A DNA stretch of 36,649 nucleotides from Streptomyces himastatinicus ATCC 53653. GTDB taxonomy: Bacteria; Actinomycetota; Actinomycetes; Streptomycetales; Streptomycetaceae. Positions within the stretch are counted from its first letter, which is position 1. Every line of letters begins with the position of its first letter. Shown piece by piece: positions 1-7,960 of the stretch. The stretch lies in assembly GCF_000158915.1 (NCBI RefSeq), contig NZ_GG657754.1:2154894-2191542 (forward strand), given 5' to 3'. A program made the position numbers and the translations under genes. The notes beneath the pieces are model-generated. The model ran no database searches. It was not told where the DNA came from and was given only the letters and a program-made list of their open reading frames with translations.

Positions 1-605
1 TGGACGTCCCTCTGGTGCGGGTTGATCAGTGCGATCGCCTTCTCGGGGCGCTCACCCCGCAGCACCCCGCGGTCCAGGCCGGACGCGACGAGGAAGTCCC
101 GGCTGCGGGCGAGGGACCGCTCGACCTCGGCCGCGCTCATCCAGCCGACCGCCCGGGCCTTCGGCACGGTGATCCCCGCCGCTCCGCTCGCCCAGTCCGC
201 CGCGGGCGAACCGCGGAACGGCTCGTCCATGGTGGGGCGTCGGGCCGCCTCCGCCGGGGGGACATCGGTCGGGCGGGCGGTCTCGGCCCCCAGCGGCGAG
301 GAGTCGGAGTCGTCGCCCGCGAACAGGCCCACGGTCCACCCCGGCGCGAGCGCCACCACCAGCAGCAGCGCGGCCAGCAGCCCGACCACGTACCAGCCCG
401 TGCGCCGCTTGGGCCGCGCGGGCGTATAGCTGCGCCAGCCCTCCGGGCCGCGGTCGGGCTCCGCGCGCAGCCGCTTCGCCACGTCGCGGGCCCGCGCCGA
501 CGGCTCCTTGGGCGCGTCGGCGGCACCCGCCACCGACTCGCGCAGAAACCGCTCCCACTCCTCGTCGGATCTGGAAGAACCGTCCGACTCCGTACCCGCA
601 CCCAT
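1..605 (-). CDS. Single-pass membrane protein of unknown function (C-terminus off the left edge)
   Basis: I do not recognise a named family. The reading frame is open from the ATG at 605 to the window edge, giving 201 complete residues and no stop. The N-terminal ~85 residues are charged and rich in Glu, Arg and Ala (for example DEEWERFLRESVAGAADAPK). A basic stretch (RPKRRTG) then leads into one hydrophobic segment (about residues 88-110, YVVGLLAALLLVVALAPG). After an acidic Ser/Asp linker the C-terminal part is probably outside the cell (type II topology inferred from the positive-inside rule). The visible extracellular part contains VGWMSAAEVERSLARSRDFLVASGL and resembles conserved Streptomyces membrane proteins with no assigned job. 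The ATG at 605 follows a weak GGGGGTTGGGG purine stretch. The partner gene on the far left is not visible. Confidence 0.7.
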   Translation of the reverse strand, partial: MGAGTESDGSSRSDEEWERFLRESVAGAADAPKEPSARARDVAKRLRAEPDRGPEGWRSYTPARPKRRTGWYVVGLLAALLLVVALAPGWTVGLFAGDDSDSSPLGAETARPTDVPPAEAARRPTMDEPFRGSPAADWASGAAGITVPKARAVGWMSAAEVERSLARSRDFLVASGLDRGVLRGERPEKAIALINPHQRDV

Positions 606-700
606 CCCCAACCCCCTGGCAATCAGCAGACCGCGCCCCACTCCCCTGGGACGCGTCCGCATAATGACACAGGGCACCGACAGCGGGGCCTGCTGGAGCC

Positions 701-1333
701 CTATGGCGTCCCGGAGAGCCTGCCCATCACGTCGTACATCTGCTGCGGGGTGAGCGGGCCGACGGGAAGCGGTTTCTGTGCGGCCTGGGTGCGCAGTCCG
801 TCGAGCACGAACGCGACGCCGCGGCGCCAGGCGTCGGGCGCGGCGTCCGCGGCCGCGCGGGTGAGCAGGGCGTTGGTGCCGAAGACGAACAGGAGGTCCT
901 CGCCGGTGAAGTCCGGGCGGAGGGCACCGGCCTGCTGGGCGCGCTCGATGATCCGGGTGGAGGCGTCGTGTGCCCGGTCGCAGAGGGCCATCAGTCGCTC
1001 GGCGCCCGGGTAGCGTCCGCTGAGCACGTCGGCGAGTGCGGGGTCGGTGGCCTGGAGTTCGCAGACGGTCTCGATGTAGTACGCGAATCCTTCCCAGGCG
1101 TCTTCGAGGGACAGGGCGTGCTCGGCGGCTTCGTCGAGGCGGTCCGCGGCCAGGTCGGTCACGACCTCGTCGATGAGGGCCTCGCGGGTGCCGAAGAGGT
1201 TGTAGAGGGTGCCGTGGCTCACTCCGGCCCGGCGGGCGATCTCCTTCAGGGGCACCTGGAGGCCGCGCTCCTGGAACAGCTCGGCGGCGGCTGTCCGCAG
1301 TTTCTCCGCGTTGCGTTGCGCGTCGGCCCGCAT
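701..1333 (-). CDS. TetR-family transcriptional repressor
   Basis: This 210-residue protein has the normal TetR length and layout. An N-terminal helix (RNAEKLRTAAAELFQERG) is followed by a helix-turn-helix (VPLKEIARRAGVSHGTLYNLFGTREALIDEV, about residues 30-60) and an alpha-helical ligand-binding domain. The ATG at 1333 is chosen because AGGAGGAGTGAGCCGG lies just upstream. A longer frame reaches 1462 but would run through both operators. It is divergent from the SDR gene at 1492, and two copies of one palindrome lie between them (1405-1418 and 1447-1462), so autoregulation and control of the SDR are likely. The ligand is unknown, though the SDR substrate is a reasonable guess. Confidence 0.9.
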   Translation of the reverse strand: MRADAQRNAEKLRTAAAELFQERGLQVPLKEIARRAGVSHGTLYNLFGTREALIDEVVTDLAADRLDEAAEHALSLEDAWEGFAYYIETVCELQATDPALADVLSGRYPGAERLMALCDRAHDASTRIIERAQQAGALRPDFTGEDLLFVFGTNALLTRAAADAAPDAWRRGVAFVLDGLRTQAAQKPLPVGPLTPQQMYDVMGRLSGTP

Positions 1334-1404
1334 CCGGCTCACTCCTCCTGGTCCTGGCTGGCGGACCCCATGGTCGCATCCCGGGATCACGGTCAGCCAC
1401 ATCC

Positions 1405-1418
1405 TGACCCTGGGGTCA
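1405..1418. promoter_or_regulatory. Putative TetR operator, distal copy
   Basis: TGACCC-TG-GGGTCA is a perfect 6-bp inverted repeat around a 2-bp centre. It is the reverse complement of the core of the second copy at 1447-1462. The centres are 43 bp apart, close to four helical turns, so two dimers would sit on the same face of the DNA. The position between two divergent genes, one a TetR regulator, supports an operator role. Confidence 0.7.
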
Positions 1419-1446
1419 AGATGCATGTTACCGTCCGAAGAGTAAG

Positions 1447-1462
1447 TTGACCCCAGGGTCAA
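1447..1462. promoter_or_regulatory. Putative TetR operator, proximal to the SDR gene
   Basis: TTGACCC-CA-GGGTCAA is a perfect 7-bp inverted repeat around a 2-bp centre. TTGACC within it resembles a -35 hexamer, so a bound repressor would occlude RNA polymerase. It ends 29 bp before the SDR start codon. No convincing -10 element was found at the matching distance. Confidence 0.75.
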
Positions 1463-1491
1463 AATGACTCCACGGCAAGGAGTACTCCCCC

Positions 1492-2232
1492 ATGTCCAAA
1501 GTGATCGCCGTCTTCGGCGCCGGTACCGGTCTCGGTGCGTCCGTGGCCCGCCGTTTCGGGCGCGAGGGCTTCCGGGTCGCCCTGGTCGCCCGCCGCAAGG
1601 ACCGGCTGAACGCGCTCACCGAGCAGCTCACCGGTGAAGGCATCGAGGCGGTCCCCTTCTCCGCCGACCTCTCCGAGCCCGCCGAGGCGCCCGCGCTCGT
1701 CGAGGCGATCCGTGACCACTTCGGCCGCATCGACGTGGTCGAATACGGGCCGATCAGCGGCAACCACGGCTTCACCCCGGCCGCCAGGCTGGACGCGGCC
1801 ACCCTGGAAGACCTGGCCCCGCTGCTGCTGCTCACCCCGGTCGAGGTTCTCCAGGCCCTGCTGCCGGAGTGGACCGAGCGCGGCGACGGCGCCTTCCTGC
1901 TGACCCAGGGCTACACGGCGGCGCAGCCGCTGCCCCACCTCAGCGGCCTGGGCCCGGTGATGTCCGCCGCGCGCAACTACCTGTACTCCCTCAACGCCGA
2001 GCTGGCCGGGACCGGTGTCTACGCCGGGACCCTGACCATCGGGGCCATGATCGCCCGCAGCGAGGTGGGCGAGGCGGCCGCCGCCCAGCTCGAAGCCACA
2101 TCGGTCGACGGTGCGCGGTTCCCGGTCGTCGACCCGGACGAACTCGCCGAGCACTACTGGGACATGTACACCAAGCGCGACCGTGTCGAGCAGTTCCACC
2201 CCGAGACGCTGACACCGCAGACCGCGGCGTGA
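1492..2232 (+). CDS. Atypical short-chain dehydrogenase/reductase (SDR), TetR-controlled
   Basis: This 246-residue Rossmann-fold oxidoreductase has its cofactor loop at the N-terminus (VFGAGTGLGASVARRFG, about residues 6-22). Arg residues after beta-2 (VARRKDRL) suggest NADP(H) preference. The classical SDR active site would be Ser...TyrxxxLys. The matching stretch reads SGLGPVMSAARNYLYSL and has no TyrxxxLys pair, so either the chemistry is atypical or the protein is an NAD(P)-binding sensor. The start is clear: AAGGAGT lies 8 nt before the ATG. It is divergent from the TetR gene, with operators upstream. The C-terminus (EHYWDMYTKRDRVEQF) resembles Streptomyces SDRs of unknown substrate that are paired with TetR regulators. 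Confidence 0.85.
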   Translation: MSKVIAVFGAGTGLGASVARRFGREGFRVALVARRKDRLNALTEQLTGEGIEAVPFSADLSEPAEAPALVEAIRDHFGRIDVVEYGPISGNHGFTPAARLDAATLEDLAPLLLLTPVEVLQALLPEWTERGDGAFLLTQGYTAAQPLPHLSGLGPVMSAARNYLYSLNAELAGTGVYAGTLTIGAMIARSEVGEAAAAQLEATSVDGARFPVVDPDELAEHYWDMYTKRDRVEQFHPETLTPQTAA

Positions 2233-2268
2233 GGACAGCCGGGCCGGGTGACGCCCCGTCCGTGCACG

Positions 2269-2449
2269 GTGTTGAACACCGCGCAGCAGGTCGGCGGCGC
2301 CCTCGGGCTCGCCGTCATGTCGACCCTCTCCACCTCGGCGGCGACCGACCGGCTGCCCGGGGCGGCCGCCGCCCTCTACCGGGGGCTGGCCACGCCGCCC
2401 TGGTGGCGCGGGCCGGTGACGCGCTGACCCACGGCTACAGCACATGGAC
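2269..2449 (+). pseudogene. Remnant of an MFS (DHA2/EmrB-QacA type) drug exporter
   Basis: No intact gene lies here, but the translation shows the late transmembrane region of a 14-TMS multidrug exporter. It begins VLNTAQQVGGALGLAVMSTL from 2269, and the NTAQQVGGALG motif is typical of the family. Near 2380-2400 the family sequence jumps to another frame and continues AALVARAGDALTHGYST, which is also characteristic. The remnant therefore lacks everything before and after and carries a frameshift. It starts directly after the SDR stop codon, so the intact exporter may once have belonged to the same TetR-controlled unit. Confidence 0.75.
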
Positions 2450-2477
2450 TGACGGCACCCGTTGTCCCGCTCGCCGT

Positions 2478-2516
2478 GCTCCCCGGAAAAATTCCCCGAA
2501 GAATTTTCCGGGGAGC
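2478..2516. other. Strong stem-loop abutting the ECF promoter
   Basis: GCTCCCCGGAAAA (2478-2490) pairs perfectly with TTTTCCGGGGAGC (2504-2516), a 13-bp stem around a 13-nt loop that can add a further TTC/GAA pairing. It ends exactly where the candidate -35 TGTCGA begins. It could terminate transcription from upstream, or be a protein-binding dyad or promoter-proximal control element. The sequence alone does not decide between these. Confidence 0.7.
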
Positions 2517-2543
2517 TGTCGATCCCGGCGTCTCCCGTTCGAC
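2517..2543 (+). promoter_or_regulatory. Candidate ECF42-type sigma-factor promoter
   Basis: TGTCGA (2517-2522) and CGAC (2540-2543) are separated by 17 nt, 52 bp before the ATG of the DGPF gene. From memory, ECF42 promoters have a TGTCGA -35 and a CGA/TC-type -10, so the match suggests that the sigma factor encoded downstream transcribes its own operon. The predicted 5' leader also holds a 7-bp hairpin (GGCGGGG 2556-2562 with CCCCGCC 2568-2574) before the GAGGAG ribosome site. Confidence 0.65.
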
Positions 2544-2594
2544 GCAAGGGTGAGCGGCGGGGAACGGCCCCGCCCCGGCGACCGAGGAGTCACC

Positions 2595-2951
2595 ATGCCG
2601 CGCTTTCTGACCCTGATCCGCATCGACGAGAAGAACGCCCCCGCCGAGGGCCCCAGCCCCGAGCTGATGGAGCGCATGGGCGCGCTGCTGGAGGAGATCA
2701 CCAAGGCGGGCGTGATGCTCGACACGGCCGGGCTCAAGCCCACCTCCGAGGGCACCCGGGTCACCTGGTCCGGCGGCAAGATCGGCTACACCGACGGGCC
2801 GTTCACCGAGAGCAAGGAGGTCATCGGCGGCTACTCGCTCATCCAGGCCAAGGACAAGGCCGAGGCGCTGGAGTGGACGAAGCGGTTCCTGGAGACCCAC
2901 GAGGACTACTGGACCATCACCGCCGAGGTCCGCCAGATCGACGAGGGCTGA
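2595..2951 (+). CDS. YCII/DGPF-domain protein, ECF42-associated
   Basis: This 118-residue single-domain protein has the YCII-like dimeric alpha+beta fold. The motif that names the DGPF family is visible as YTDGPFTESKEVIGGYSLIQ (about residues 57-77). It is followed by the usual helix (DKAEALEWTKRFLETH) and a final strand. The start is supported by GAGGAGT six bases upstream. Genes of this family sit beside ECF42 sigma factors across Actinobacteria, as here, and have been proposed to act in the same stress response. Their biochemical role is not established. It probably forms an operon with the sigma-factor gene 42 bp downstream. Confidence 0.93.
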   Translation: MPRFLTLIRIDEKNAPAEGPSPELMERMGALLEEITKAGVMLDTAGLKPTSEGTRVTWSGGKIGYTDGPFTESKEVIGGYSLIQAKDKAEALEWTKRFLETHEDYWTITAEVRQIDEG

Positions 2952-2993
2952 TCCGGTTCCGCTTGCCGCACCACCGGGCGGCTGCTCTGATGG

Positions 2994-4235
2994 GTGGCCG
3001 TGACGGCAGCAAACGCGACCGAAACGGTCGAAGCGGTCTTCAGGATCGAATCCGCGCGCATCATCGCCGGTGTCGCCCGCATCGTGCGGGACGTCGGCAT
3101 CGCCGAGGAGCTGGCGCAGGATGCCCTGATCGCCGCGCTGGAACAGTGGCCGGAGTCGGGCGTCCCGGACAAGCCGGGAGCCTGGCTCATGGCCGCCGCC
3201 AAGCACCGCGCGATCGACCTCGTACGCCGCAAGGAGACGTACGCGCGCAAGCTGGCCGAGGTCGGGCGGGCCCTGGAGGACGTACCGCCGCCCGATCCGG
3301 CGGATCTCGGCGACCCCGAGGACATCGACGACGACCTGCTGCGACTGATCTTCACCGCCTGCCATCCGGTGCTGTCGCCGGAGGCCCGGATCGCCCTGAC
3401 TCTCCGGCTGCTGGGCGGGCTGACGACGGAGGAGATCGCCCGCGCGTTCCTGGCCTCGGAGGCGGCCGTCGCCCAGCGGATCGTGCGCGCGAAGCGGTCG
3501 CTGGCCAAGGCCCGGGTGCCCTTCGAGGTGCCGTACGGGGAGGATCGGGCCGCCCGGCTCTCCTCGGTCCTGGAGGTCATCTACCTGATCTTCAACGAGG
3601 GCTACTCCGCGACGGCCGGGGCCGATCTGGTGCGCCCGGCCCTGTGCGAGGACGCGCTGCGGCTGGCCCGGGTGCTGGCGGGGCTCATGCCCAAGGAGCC
3701 CGAGGTCCACGGGCTGGCCGCGCTCCTGGAGTTCCAGGGCTCCCGCATCCCGGCCCGCACCGGCCCGGACGGCGCGCCAGTGCTGCTCGCCGACCAGAAC
3801 CGGGCCAGGTGGAACCGGTTGCTGATCCGCCGCGGCGTCGAGGCCCTGCACCGCGCGGGCCACGGCCCGTACGCCCTCCAGGCGGCGATCGCCGCGTGCC
3901 ACGCGCGGGCGGTCCGCTACGAGGAGACGGACTGGAGGACCATCGCCGCCCTCTACGACCGGCTGGCCGCGCTCACCCCGTCCCCGGTGGTGGAGTTGAA
4001 CCGGGCGGTCGCCGTGTCGATGGCGGAGGGCCCGGCGGCCGCGCTGGAACTGGTCGACGCCCTGGTGGCGGACCCCGCGCTACGCGAATACCACCTGCTG
4101 CCGAGCGTCCGCGGCGATCTGCTGGAGCGGCTGGGGCGGCGGGAGGAGGCCCGCGCCGAATACGAGCGCGCCGCCTCCCTGACCCGCAACGCCCCGGAGC
4201 GCCGGTTGCTGCGGGAGCGGGCCGAGCGGGTCTGA
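2994..4235 (+). CDS. ECF42-group RNA polymerase sigma factor with C-terminal extension
   Basis: The product has 413 residues, about twice the size of a minimal ECF sigma factor. Region sigma-2 is residues ~10-80 (ARIVRDVGIAEELAQDALIAALEQWP, then KHRAIDLVRRKETY). Sigma-4 is ~110-170 (LRLLGGLTTEEIARAFLASEAAVAQRIVRAKRSLAKARV). The remaining ~230 residues form the helical extension typical of ECF42, including LIFNEGYSAT and TPR-like helices near the end (YDRLAALTPSPVVELNRAVA). This extension is reported to govern sigma activity in place of an anti-sigma factor, and none is encoded here. The start is uncertain. The GTG at 2994 gives the longest family-like N-terminus, the GTG at 3000 is an alternative, and neither has a strong ribosome site. 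The gene follows the DGPF gene. Confidence 0.93.
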   Translation: MAVTAANATETVEAVFRIESARIIAGVARIVRDVGIAEELAQDALIAALEQWPESGVPDKPGAWLMAAAKHRAIDLVRRKETYARKLAEVGRALEDVPPPDPADLGDPEDIDDDLLRLIFTACHPVLSPEARIALTLRLLGGLTTEEIARAFLASEAAVAQRIVRAKRSLAKARVPFEVPYGEDRAARLSSVLEVIYLIFNEGYSATAGADLVRPALCEDALRLARVLAGLMPKEPEVHGLAALLEFQGSRIPARTGPDGAPVLLADQNRARWNRLLIRRGVEALHRAGHGPYALQAAIAACHARAVRYEETDWRTIAALYDRLAALTPSPVVELNRAVAVSMAEGPAAALELVDALVADPALREYHLLPSVRGDLLERLGRREEARAEYERAASLTRNAPERRLLRERAERV

Positions 4236-4341
4236 GAGGGCGGCTTCAGCTTCAACGCATTCGCAACATGTCCTTGCGCATGTGCAGCCTTGTTCTGTTC
4301 TGGTCAGCGTTGACGTGATGGCATGCGAAATCAGGTTTCCG

Positions 4342-4376
4342 CGTCGGCGGGCCCCGACTGCCGGGACCCGCCGACG
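4342..4376. terminator. Hairpin between convergent genes (probable terminator)
   Basis: CGTCGGCGGG (4342-4351) pairs with CCCGCCGACG (4367-4376), and an inner CCC/GGG pairing extends the stem past a bulged A. It lies between the convergent ECF42 gene and the small secreted-protein gene. There is no T tract, as is usual for streptomycete terminators. Confidence 0.65.
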
Positions 4377-4411
4377 TCACAACCGGTTTCCCGCCCGTGG
4401 CCGGCGAAAAC

Positions 4412-4804
4412 CTAGCCGCCGAGGGCCCCGGTGCCTGCCTCGACGATCGGAGACAGGGTGTCGTCCAGCATCTTGCCGTGCACCTTGAGGTTCCCGGTGG
4501 GGTCGGTGAGCATGCTGGTCACCTCCCACGACGGGTCACTCAGGTGGTACATCTCGGTGTGGTGCCACAGTGCGTCCACCGACTCGCCCACGGGACTGGT
4601 GAGGCTGGACACGGGTGCCGTCGCGTCGCCCGCGTGCGCGGTCGTCGTCGTTGCCGCCGAAGCCGTACCGGCACCGCCGACGCCCATGACCGCCACCGCA
4701 GCCACCAACGTTCCGGCATAGCCCACCCACCGCCGGCGTCCCGTCACGCCTGATACAGCGACAGAATCCTGGCCGACTCGGTTCTTGTGGCGGTAAACCT
4801 TCAC
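4412..4804 (-). CDS. Small secreted protein of unknown function
   Basis: This is a 130-residue protein I do not recognise. The N-terminus is a plausible Sec signal peptide: a basic n-region (MKVYRHKNRVG, then TGRRRW), a hydrophobic core (YAGTLVAAVAVMGVGGAG) and an ASA-A cleavage site near residue 50. The long n-region is unusual. The mature part (~80 residues) begins with a Thr/Ala-rich linker and continues SLTSPVGESVDALWHHTEMYHLSDPSWEVTSMLTDPTGN. It has no cysteine and no known catalytic motif. The GTG start is supported by AAGGAAGGGA upstream. It is transcribed away from the NRPS-like cluster, and the two share a ~330-bp intergenic region, so co-regulation is possible but unproven. Confidence 0.75.
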   Translation of the reverse strand: MKVYRHKNRVGQDSVAVSGVTGRRRWVGYAGTLVAAVAVMGVGGAGTASAATTTTAHAGDATAPVSSLTSPVGESVDALWHHTEMYHLSDPSWEVTSMLTDPTGNLKVHGKMLDDTLSPIVEAGTGALGG

Positions 4805-5130
4805 GAATTATCCCTTCCTTGCAGCACAGCAATCAGCCTGACGGTCTGATGCCCTTGGGTTGCAAGGAAAACCTCAACACGATCCCAACCCGACCTGGTT
4901 TCTCTCTGGTTGCCGACCTGATAACGGTGACTCACCGTCAAAGGGCCTGAGCTATCAGACTGATTTAACCGCTGAATGACTCACGGGAAATGACGGGGCA
5001 ACTGGGACGACGTCTGATCTCAGTGCGGCACCGCAATTCCCTCGCCACCTGCTGGAGACGCGGGGGCGGCCCCGCCGCCCGGGAGCGCCTCGCCCGGCGC
5101 GGGTCTTTCCGTATATTCAGGAGAGGGACG
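4805..5130. other. Divergent intergenic region upstream of the A-T-TE gene, with a nested dyad
   Basis: This 326-bp stretch has no gene, and its left two-thirds is clearly richer in A+T than its surroundings. A nested dyad is centred at 4931-4938. The inner ACGGTGA-C-TCACCGT (4924-4938) is a perfect 7-bp inverted repeat. The outer CTGATA (4918-4923) and TATCAG (4953-4958) form a second, asymmetrically placed pair. It is a good candidate operator or activator site for the divergent secreted-protein gene and the biosynthetic operon. I could not settle on promoter hexamers. The last ~100 bp is GC-rich coding-like sequence in the extended frame of the A-T-TE gene, but lacks family similarity. Confidence 0.5.
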
Positions 5131-7944
5131 ATGATGACGATTCAGGGATCCGTGCCCACCACCTTCCGGACGGCTCCTCGGTCCCGGCCGGAGTCCACCC
5201 ACCTCGCTGACCTGCTGCTCCAGGCCGCCGAACAGTACCCGGACAACGGGCTGCGGTACTGCGGGGCGGACGACGTGACAGAGAGCCGGCTCCAGCGGTA
5301 CCCCGAACTGCTGGGCGAAGCCTTCCGGATACTGGCGGGACTGCGCGCCCGTGGCGCGGAAGCAGGCCGCACGATCGCTCTGCTGCTGGAAAGGCCGGAG
5401 GACTTCCTGTCCACCTTCTGGGCATGTCTGCTCGGTGGTATGACCGCCTGTCCCCTTGTTCCCCTACGCAATGATCCGGAGCGGTGGAGCGCTCAGCTCG
5501 CGCACGTCAACGCCCTGCTCGACGGTCCCCTGCTGGTCACCACAGCCCGGCTGCGTGACGATATGCCGGAGGTCCCGGGCCTGGCTGTGGCGGTCCTCGA
5601 CCACCTCACCCCCGATGCGTGCGATATCGCCCCCGCGGACGTGACGATCTCCCATGCCCGGCCCACGGACGTCGCCCTGCTGGTCCTCACCTCGGGGTCC
5701 ACGGGCAGCTCCAAGGCCGTCATGCTCACCCACGCGAACCTGCTGGCCTCCATGGCGGCCAAGGCCGAGATGCAGGGCCTCACCTCGACGGACATCACGC
5801 TCAACTGGATCTCCTACGATCACGTCGCTGCCCTGCTGGAGGCGCATCTGCTGCCGCTGTCGGTCGGTGCGAACCAGCTGCAGACCACCCCGGATACCAT
5901 CCTGGGTGACCCGGTGCGCTTCCTCCGGCTCATCGACGCGCACCGCGTGACGATGACCTTCACGCCCAACTTCCTGCTCGGCCTGATCAACCAGGCCCTG
6001 GCGGAGATGCCCGGCGAACTGACCCTGGATCTGTCCAGACTGCGGCACATCGTCTCCGGTGGCGAGGCCAATCCGGTGGCCACCGGCGTGACCTTCCTGG
6101 ACAACCTCGCTCCGTACGGACTCGACCGCGACGCGCTGTGGCCGGCGTTCGGCATGACGGAGACCTGCGCCGGCAGCATCTACAATCGCGACTTCCCCGA
6201 CCAGGACCTCGACGCGGAGTTCGCCGCGGTGGGTCGCTCGGTGACGGGCCTGACCATCCGGATAACCGAGGACGGCGGGGACCGGGTGCTGGCCGACGGC
6301 GAGATCGGCGAGGTCCAGCTGAACGGACCGATGGTCACCGGGGGCTACTTCAACAACGCGCAGGCCACCAAGGACGCGTTCACCACCGACGGCTGGTTCC
6401 GCACCGGCGACCTCGGGTGCCTCGTCGACGGCAGGCTCACCCTCGTCGGGCGCAGCAAGGACAGCATCATCGTCAACGGCGTGAACTATTTCAGCCATGA
6501 GCTGGAAGCGCTCCTGGAAGACCTCGACGGGGTGTGCACATCGTACGTCGCAGCCTTCCCGACTCGCCCGGAGAGCAACGACACCGAGCAGCTGGTGGTG
6601 GCCTTCGCGACCACCCTGGACCCGGATGACGAGGCCGGTCTGCACCGCCTGCTGATCGCGGTACGCAACAGCACCGTCATGGCCTGGGGCTTCCGCCCGG
6701 CGCTGCTGCTGCCGCTGCCCAAGGACGCCTTCCCCAAGACCAGCCTCGGCAAGATCCAGCGTTCACTCATGCGAAAGCGCTTGGAGACCGGCGACTACGC
6801 CGCGCACCGGGCAGCCATCGACGAACTGGTCACCCGCCACCTCGGCGGATACGACGCCCCCGTGGGCGAAACCGAGCAGGCCCTGGCCGGGATCTACGCC
6901 GAACTGTTCGACATGGCGCCCGAGACGATCAGCGCCACGGCCGGCTTCTTCGACCTGGGCGGCACCTCGTTGGACATCCTGCGCATGAAGAGGCTGGTGG
7001 GCACCCGGCTCGGTGCCGCGGACCTGCCGGTTCTCGCCATCCTCACCGCGCCGAGCGTCCGCGAGCTCGCCAAGCGGCTCACGGTGGGCGAGGAGGAAGG
7101 TCCGGCCGGGTACGACCCGATCGTCCCTCTGCAGACCAGTGGCGACAAGACGCCGCTGTTCTGCGTCCACCCGGGAGTCGGCGAGGTCCTCGTCTTCGTC
7201 AACCTGGCCAAGTACTTCGTACAGGAGCGCCCCTTCTATGCGTTGCGGGCGCGCGGCTTCAACCCCGGCGAGAAGCCCTTCGAGTCCTTCGACGAAATGG
7301 CCCGTACGTACGCCGCCGCCATCCGCGAGAGGCAACCGCACGGCCCGTACGCACTGGCCGGCTACTCCTTCGGCTCGGCGGTGGCATTCGAGATCGCCAA
7401 GATCCTGGAGGCCGAGGGCGAGCGGGTCGACTTCCTCGGCAGCTTCAACCTCCCGCCACACATCAAGTACCGCATGGACGAACTCGACTACATCGAGACC
7501 GCCGTCAACCTGGCGATGTTCCTGGAGCTGATTTCGAAGCAACAGGCTCTCGAGCTGCCCGCCCAGCTGCGTCCGCTCAGCAAGGACGAGCAGCTCAAGC
7601 ACTTGATCGAGATCGCCCCGCCGGACCGGCTCGCCGAACTGGACCTCGATCTGCCCCGGTTCACGGCCTGGGCCGACCTCGCCGACGGCCTGACCGGACT
7701 CGGCCGCACCTACCACCCGAGCGGCACCGCGCGCTCGATGAGCGTGTTCTACGCGATCCCGCTGCGCGGAACCAAGGAGGACTGGCTCAACAACGAGCTC
7801 CGACGCTGGGACGAGCACACCCGCGAGGAGAACCGCTACCTCGACGTGCCCGGTGAGCACTACACGCTCATGGGTCCCAAGCACGTCGCCACCTTCCAGG
7901 CCATCCTCCGGGCCGAGCTCGACCGGTCCCTCAACGGCGAGTAA
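5131..7944 (+). CDS. A-T-TE NRPS-like enzyme, probable arylpyruvate-condensing (polyporic acid/terphenylquinone or furanone) synthetase
   Basis: The 937-residue protein has three domains and no condensation domain. Adenylation (~25-560) shows [14 protein letters not shown] near residue 187, [29 protein letters not shown] and [13 protein letters not shown]. The substrate-pocket stretch NWISYDHV (225-232) has the DHV pattern of A domains that activate 2-oxo acids instead of the amino-group-binding Asp motif. The carrier domain carries DLGGTSL with phosphopantetheine Ser613. The thioesterase (~655-937) has GYSFG (Ser746) and GEHYTLM (His910). This architecture is known from atromentin, ralfuranone, echoside and terfestatin enzymes, which join two arylpyruvates. 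The neighbouring prephenate dehydratase suggests phenylpyruvate. The ATG at 5131 follows AGGAGAGGG; a longer frame to 4990 lacks family sequence. It heads a probable four-gene operon. Confidence 0.92.
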   Translation: MMTIQGSVPTTFRTAPRSRPESTHLADLLLQAAEQYPDNGLRYCGADDVTESRLQRYPELLGEAFRILAGLRARGAEAGRTIALLLERPEDFLSTFWACLLGGMTACPLVPLRNDPERWSAQLAHVNALLDGPLLVTTARLRDDMPEVPGLAVAVLDHLTPDACDIAPADVTISHARPTDVALLVLTSGSTGSSKAVMLTHANLLASMAAKAEMQGLTSTDITLNWISYDHVAALLEAHLLPLSVGANQLQTTPDTILGDPVRFLRLIDAHRVTMTFTPNFLLGLINQALAEMPGELTLDLSRLRHIVSGGEANPVATGVTFLDNLAPYGLDRDALWPAFGMTETCAGSIYNRDFPDQDLDAEFAAVGRSVTGLTIRITEDGGDRVLADGEIGEVQLNGPMVTGGYFNNAQATKDAFTTDGWFRTGDLGCLVDGRLTLVGRSKDSIIVNGVNYFSHELEALLEDLDGVCTSYVAAFPTRPESNDTEQLVVAFATTLDPDDEAGLHRLLIAVRNSTVMAWGFRPALLLPLPKDAFPKTSLGKIQRSLMRKRLETGDYAAHRAAIDELVTRHLGGYDAPVGETEQALAGIYAELFDMAPETISATAGFFDLGGTSLDILRMKRLVGTRLGAADLPVLAILTAPSVRELAKRLTVGEEEGPAGYDPIVPLQTSGDKTPLFCVHPGVGEVLVFVNLAKYFVQERPFYALRARGFNPGEKPFESFDEMARTYAAAIRERQPHGPYALAGYSFGSAVAFEIAKILEAEGERVDFLGSFNLPPHIKYRMDELDYIETAVNLAMFLELISKQQALELPAQLRPLSKDEQLKHLIEIAPPDRLAELDLDLPRFTAWADLADGLTGLGRTYHPSGTARSMSVFYAIPLRGTKEDWLNNELRRWDEHTREENRYLDVPGEHYTLMGPKHVATFQAILRAELDRSLNGE

Positions 7945-7960
7945 TCGCAGGAGAAAAGCT

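Noticed and set aside
2376..3902. 508-codon open frame antisense to the DGPF and ECF42 genes
   Set aside because: Low-complexity translation spanning two well-supported genes; a compositional shadow.
4990..5130. 47-codon N-terminal extension of the A-T-TE gene
   Set aside because: The extension is Arg/Gly-rich without family similarity. AGGAGAGGG directly before the ATG at 5131 marks the true start.
5131..7944. Peptide synthetase (true NRPS) interpretation
   Set aside because: No condensation domain is present, and the A-domain pocket and neighbours fit arylpyruvate condensation better.
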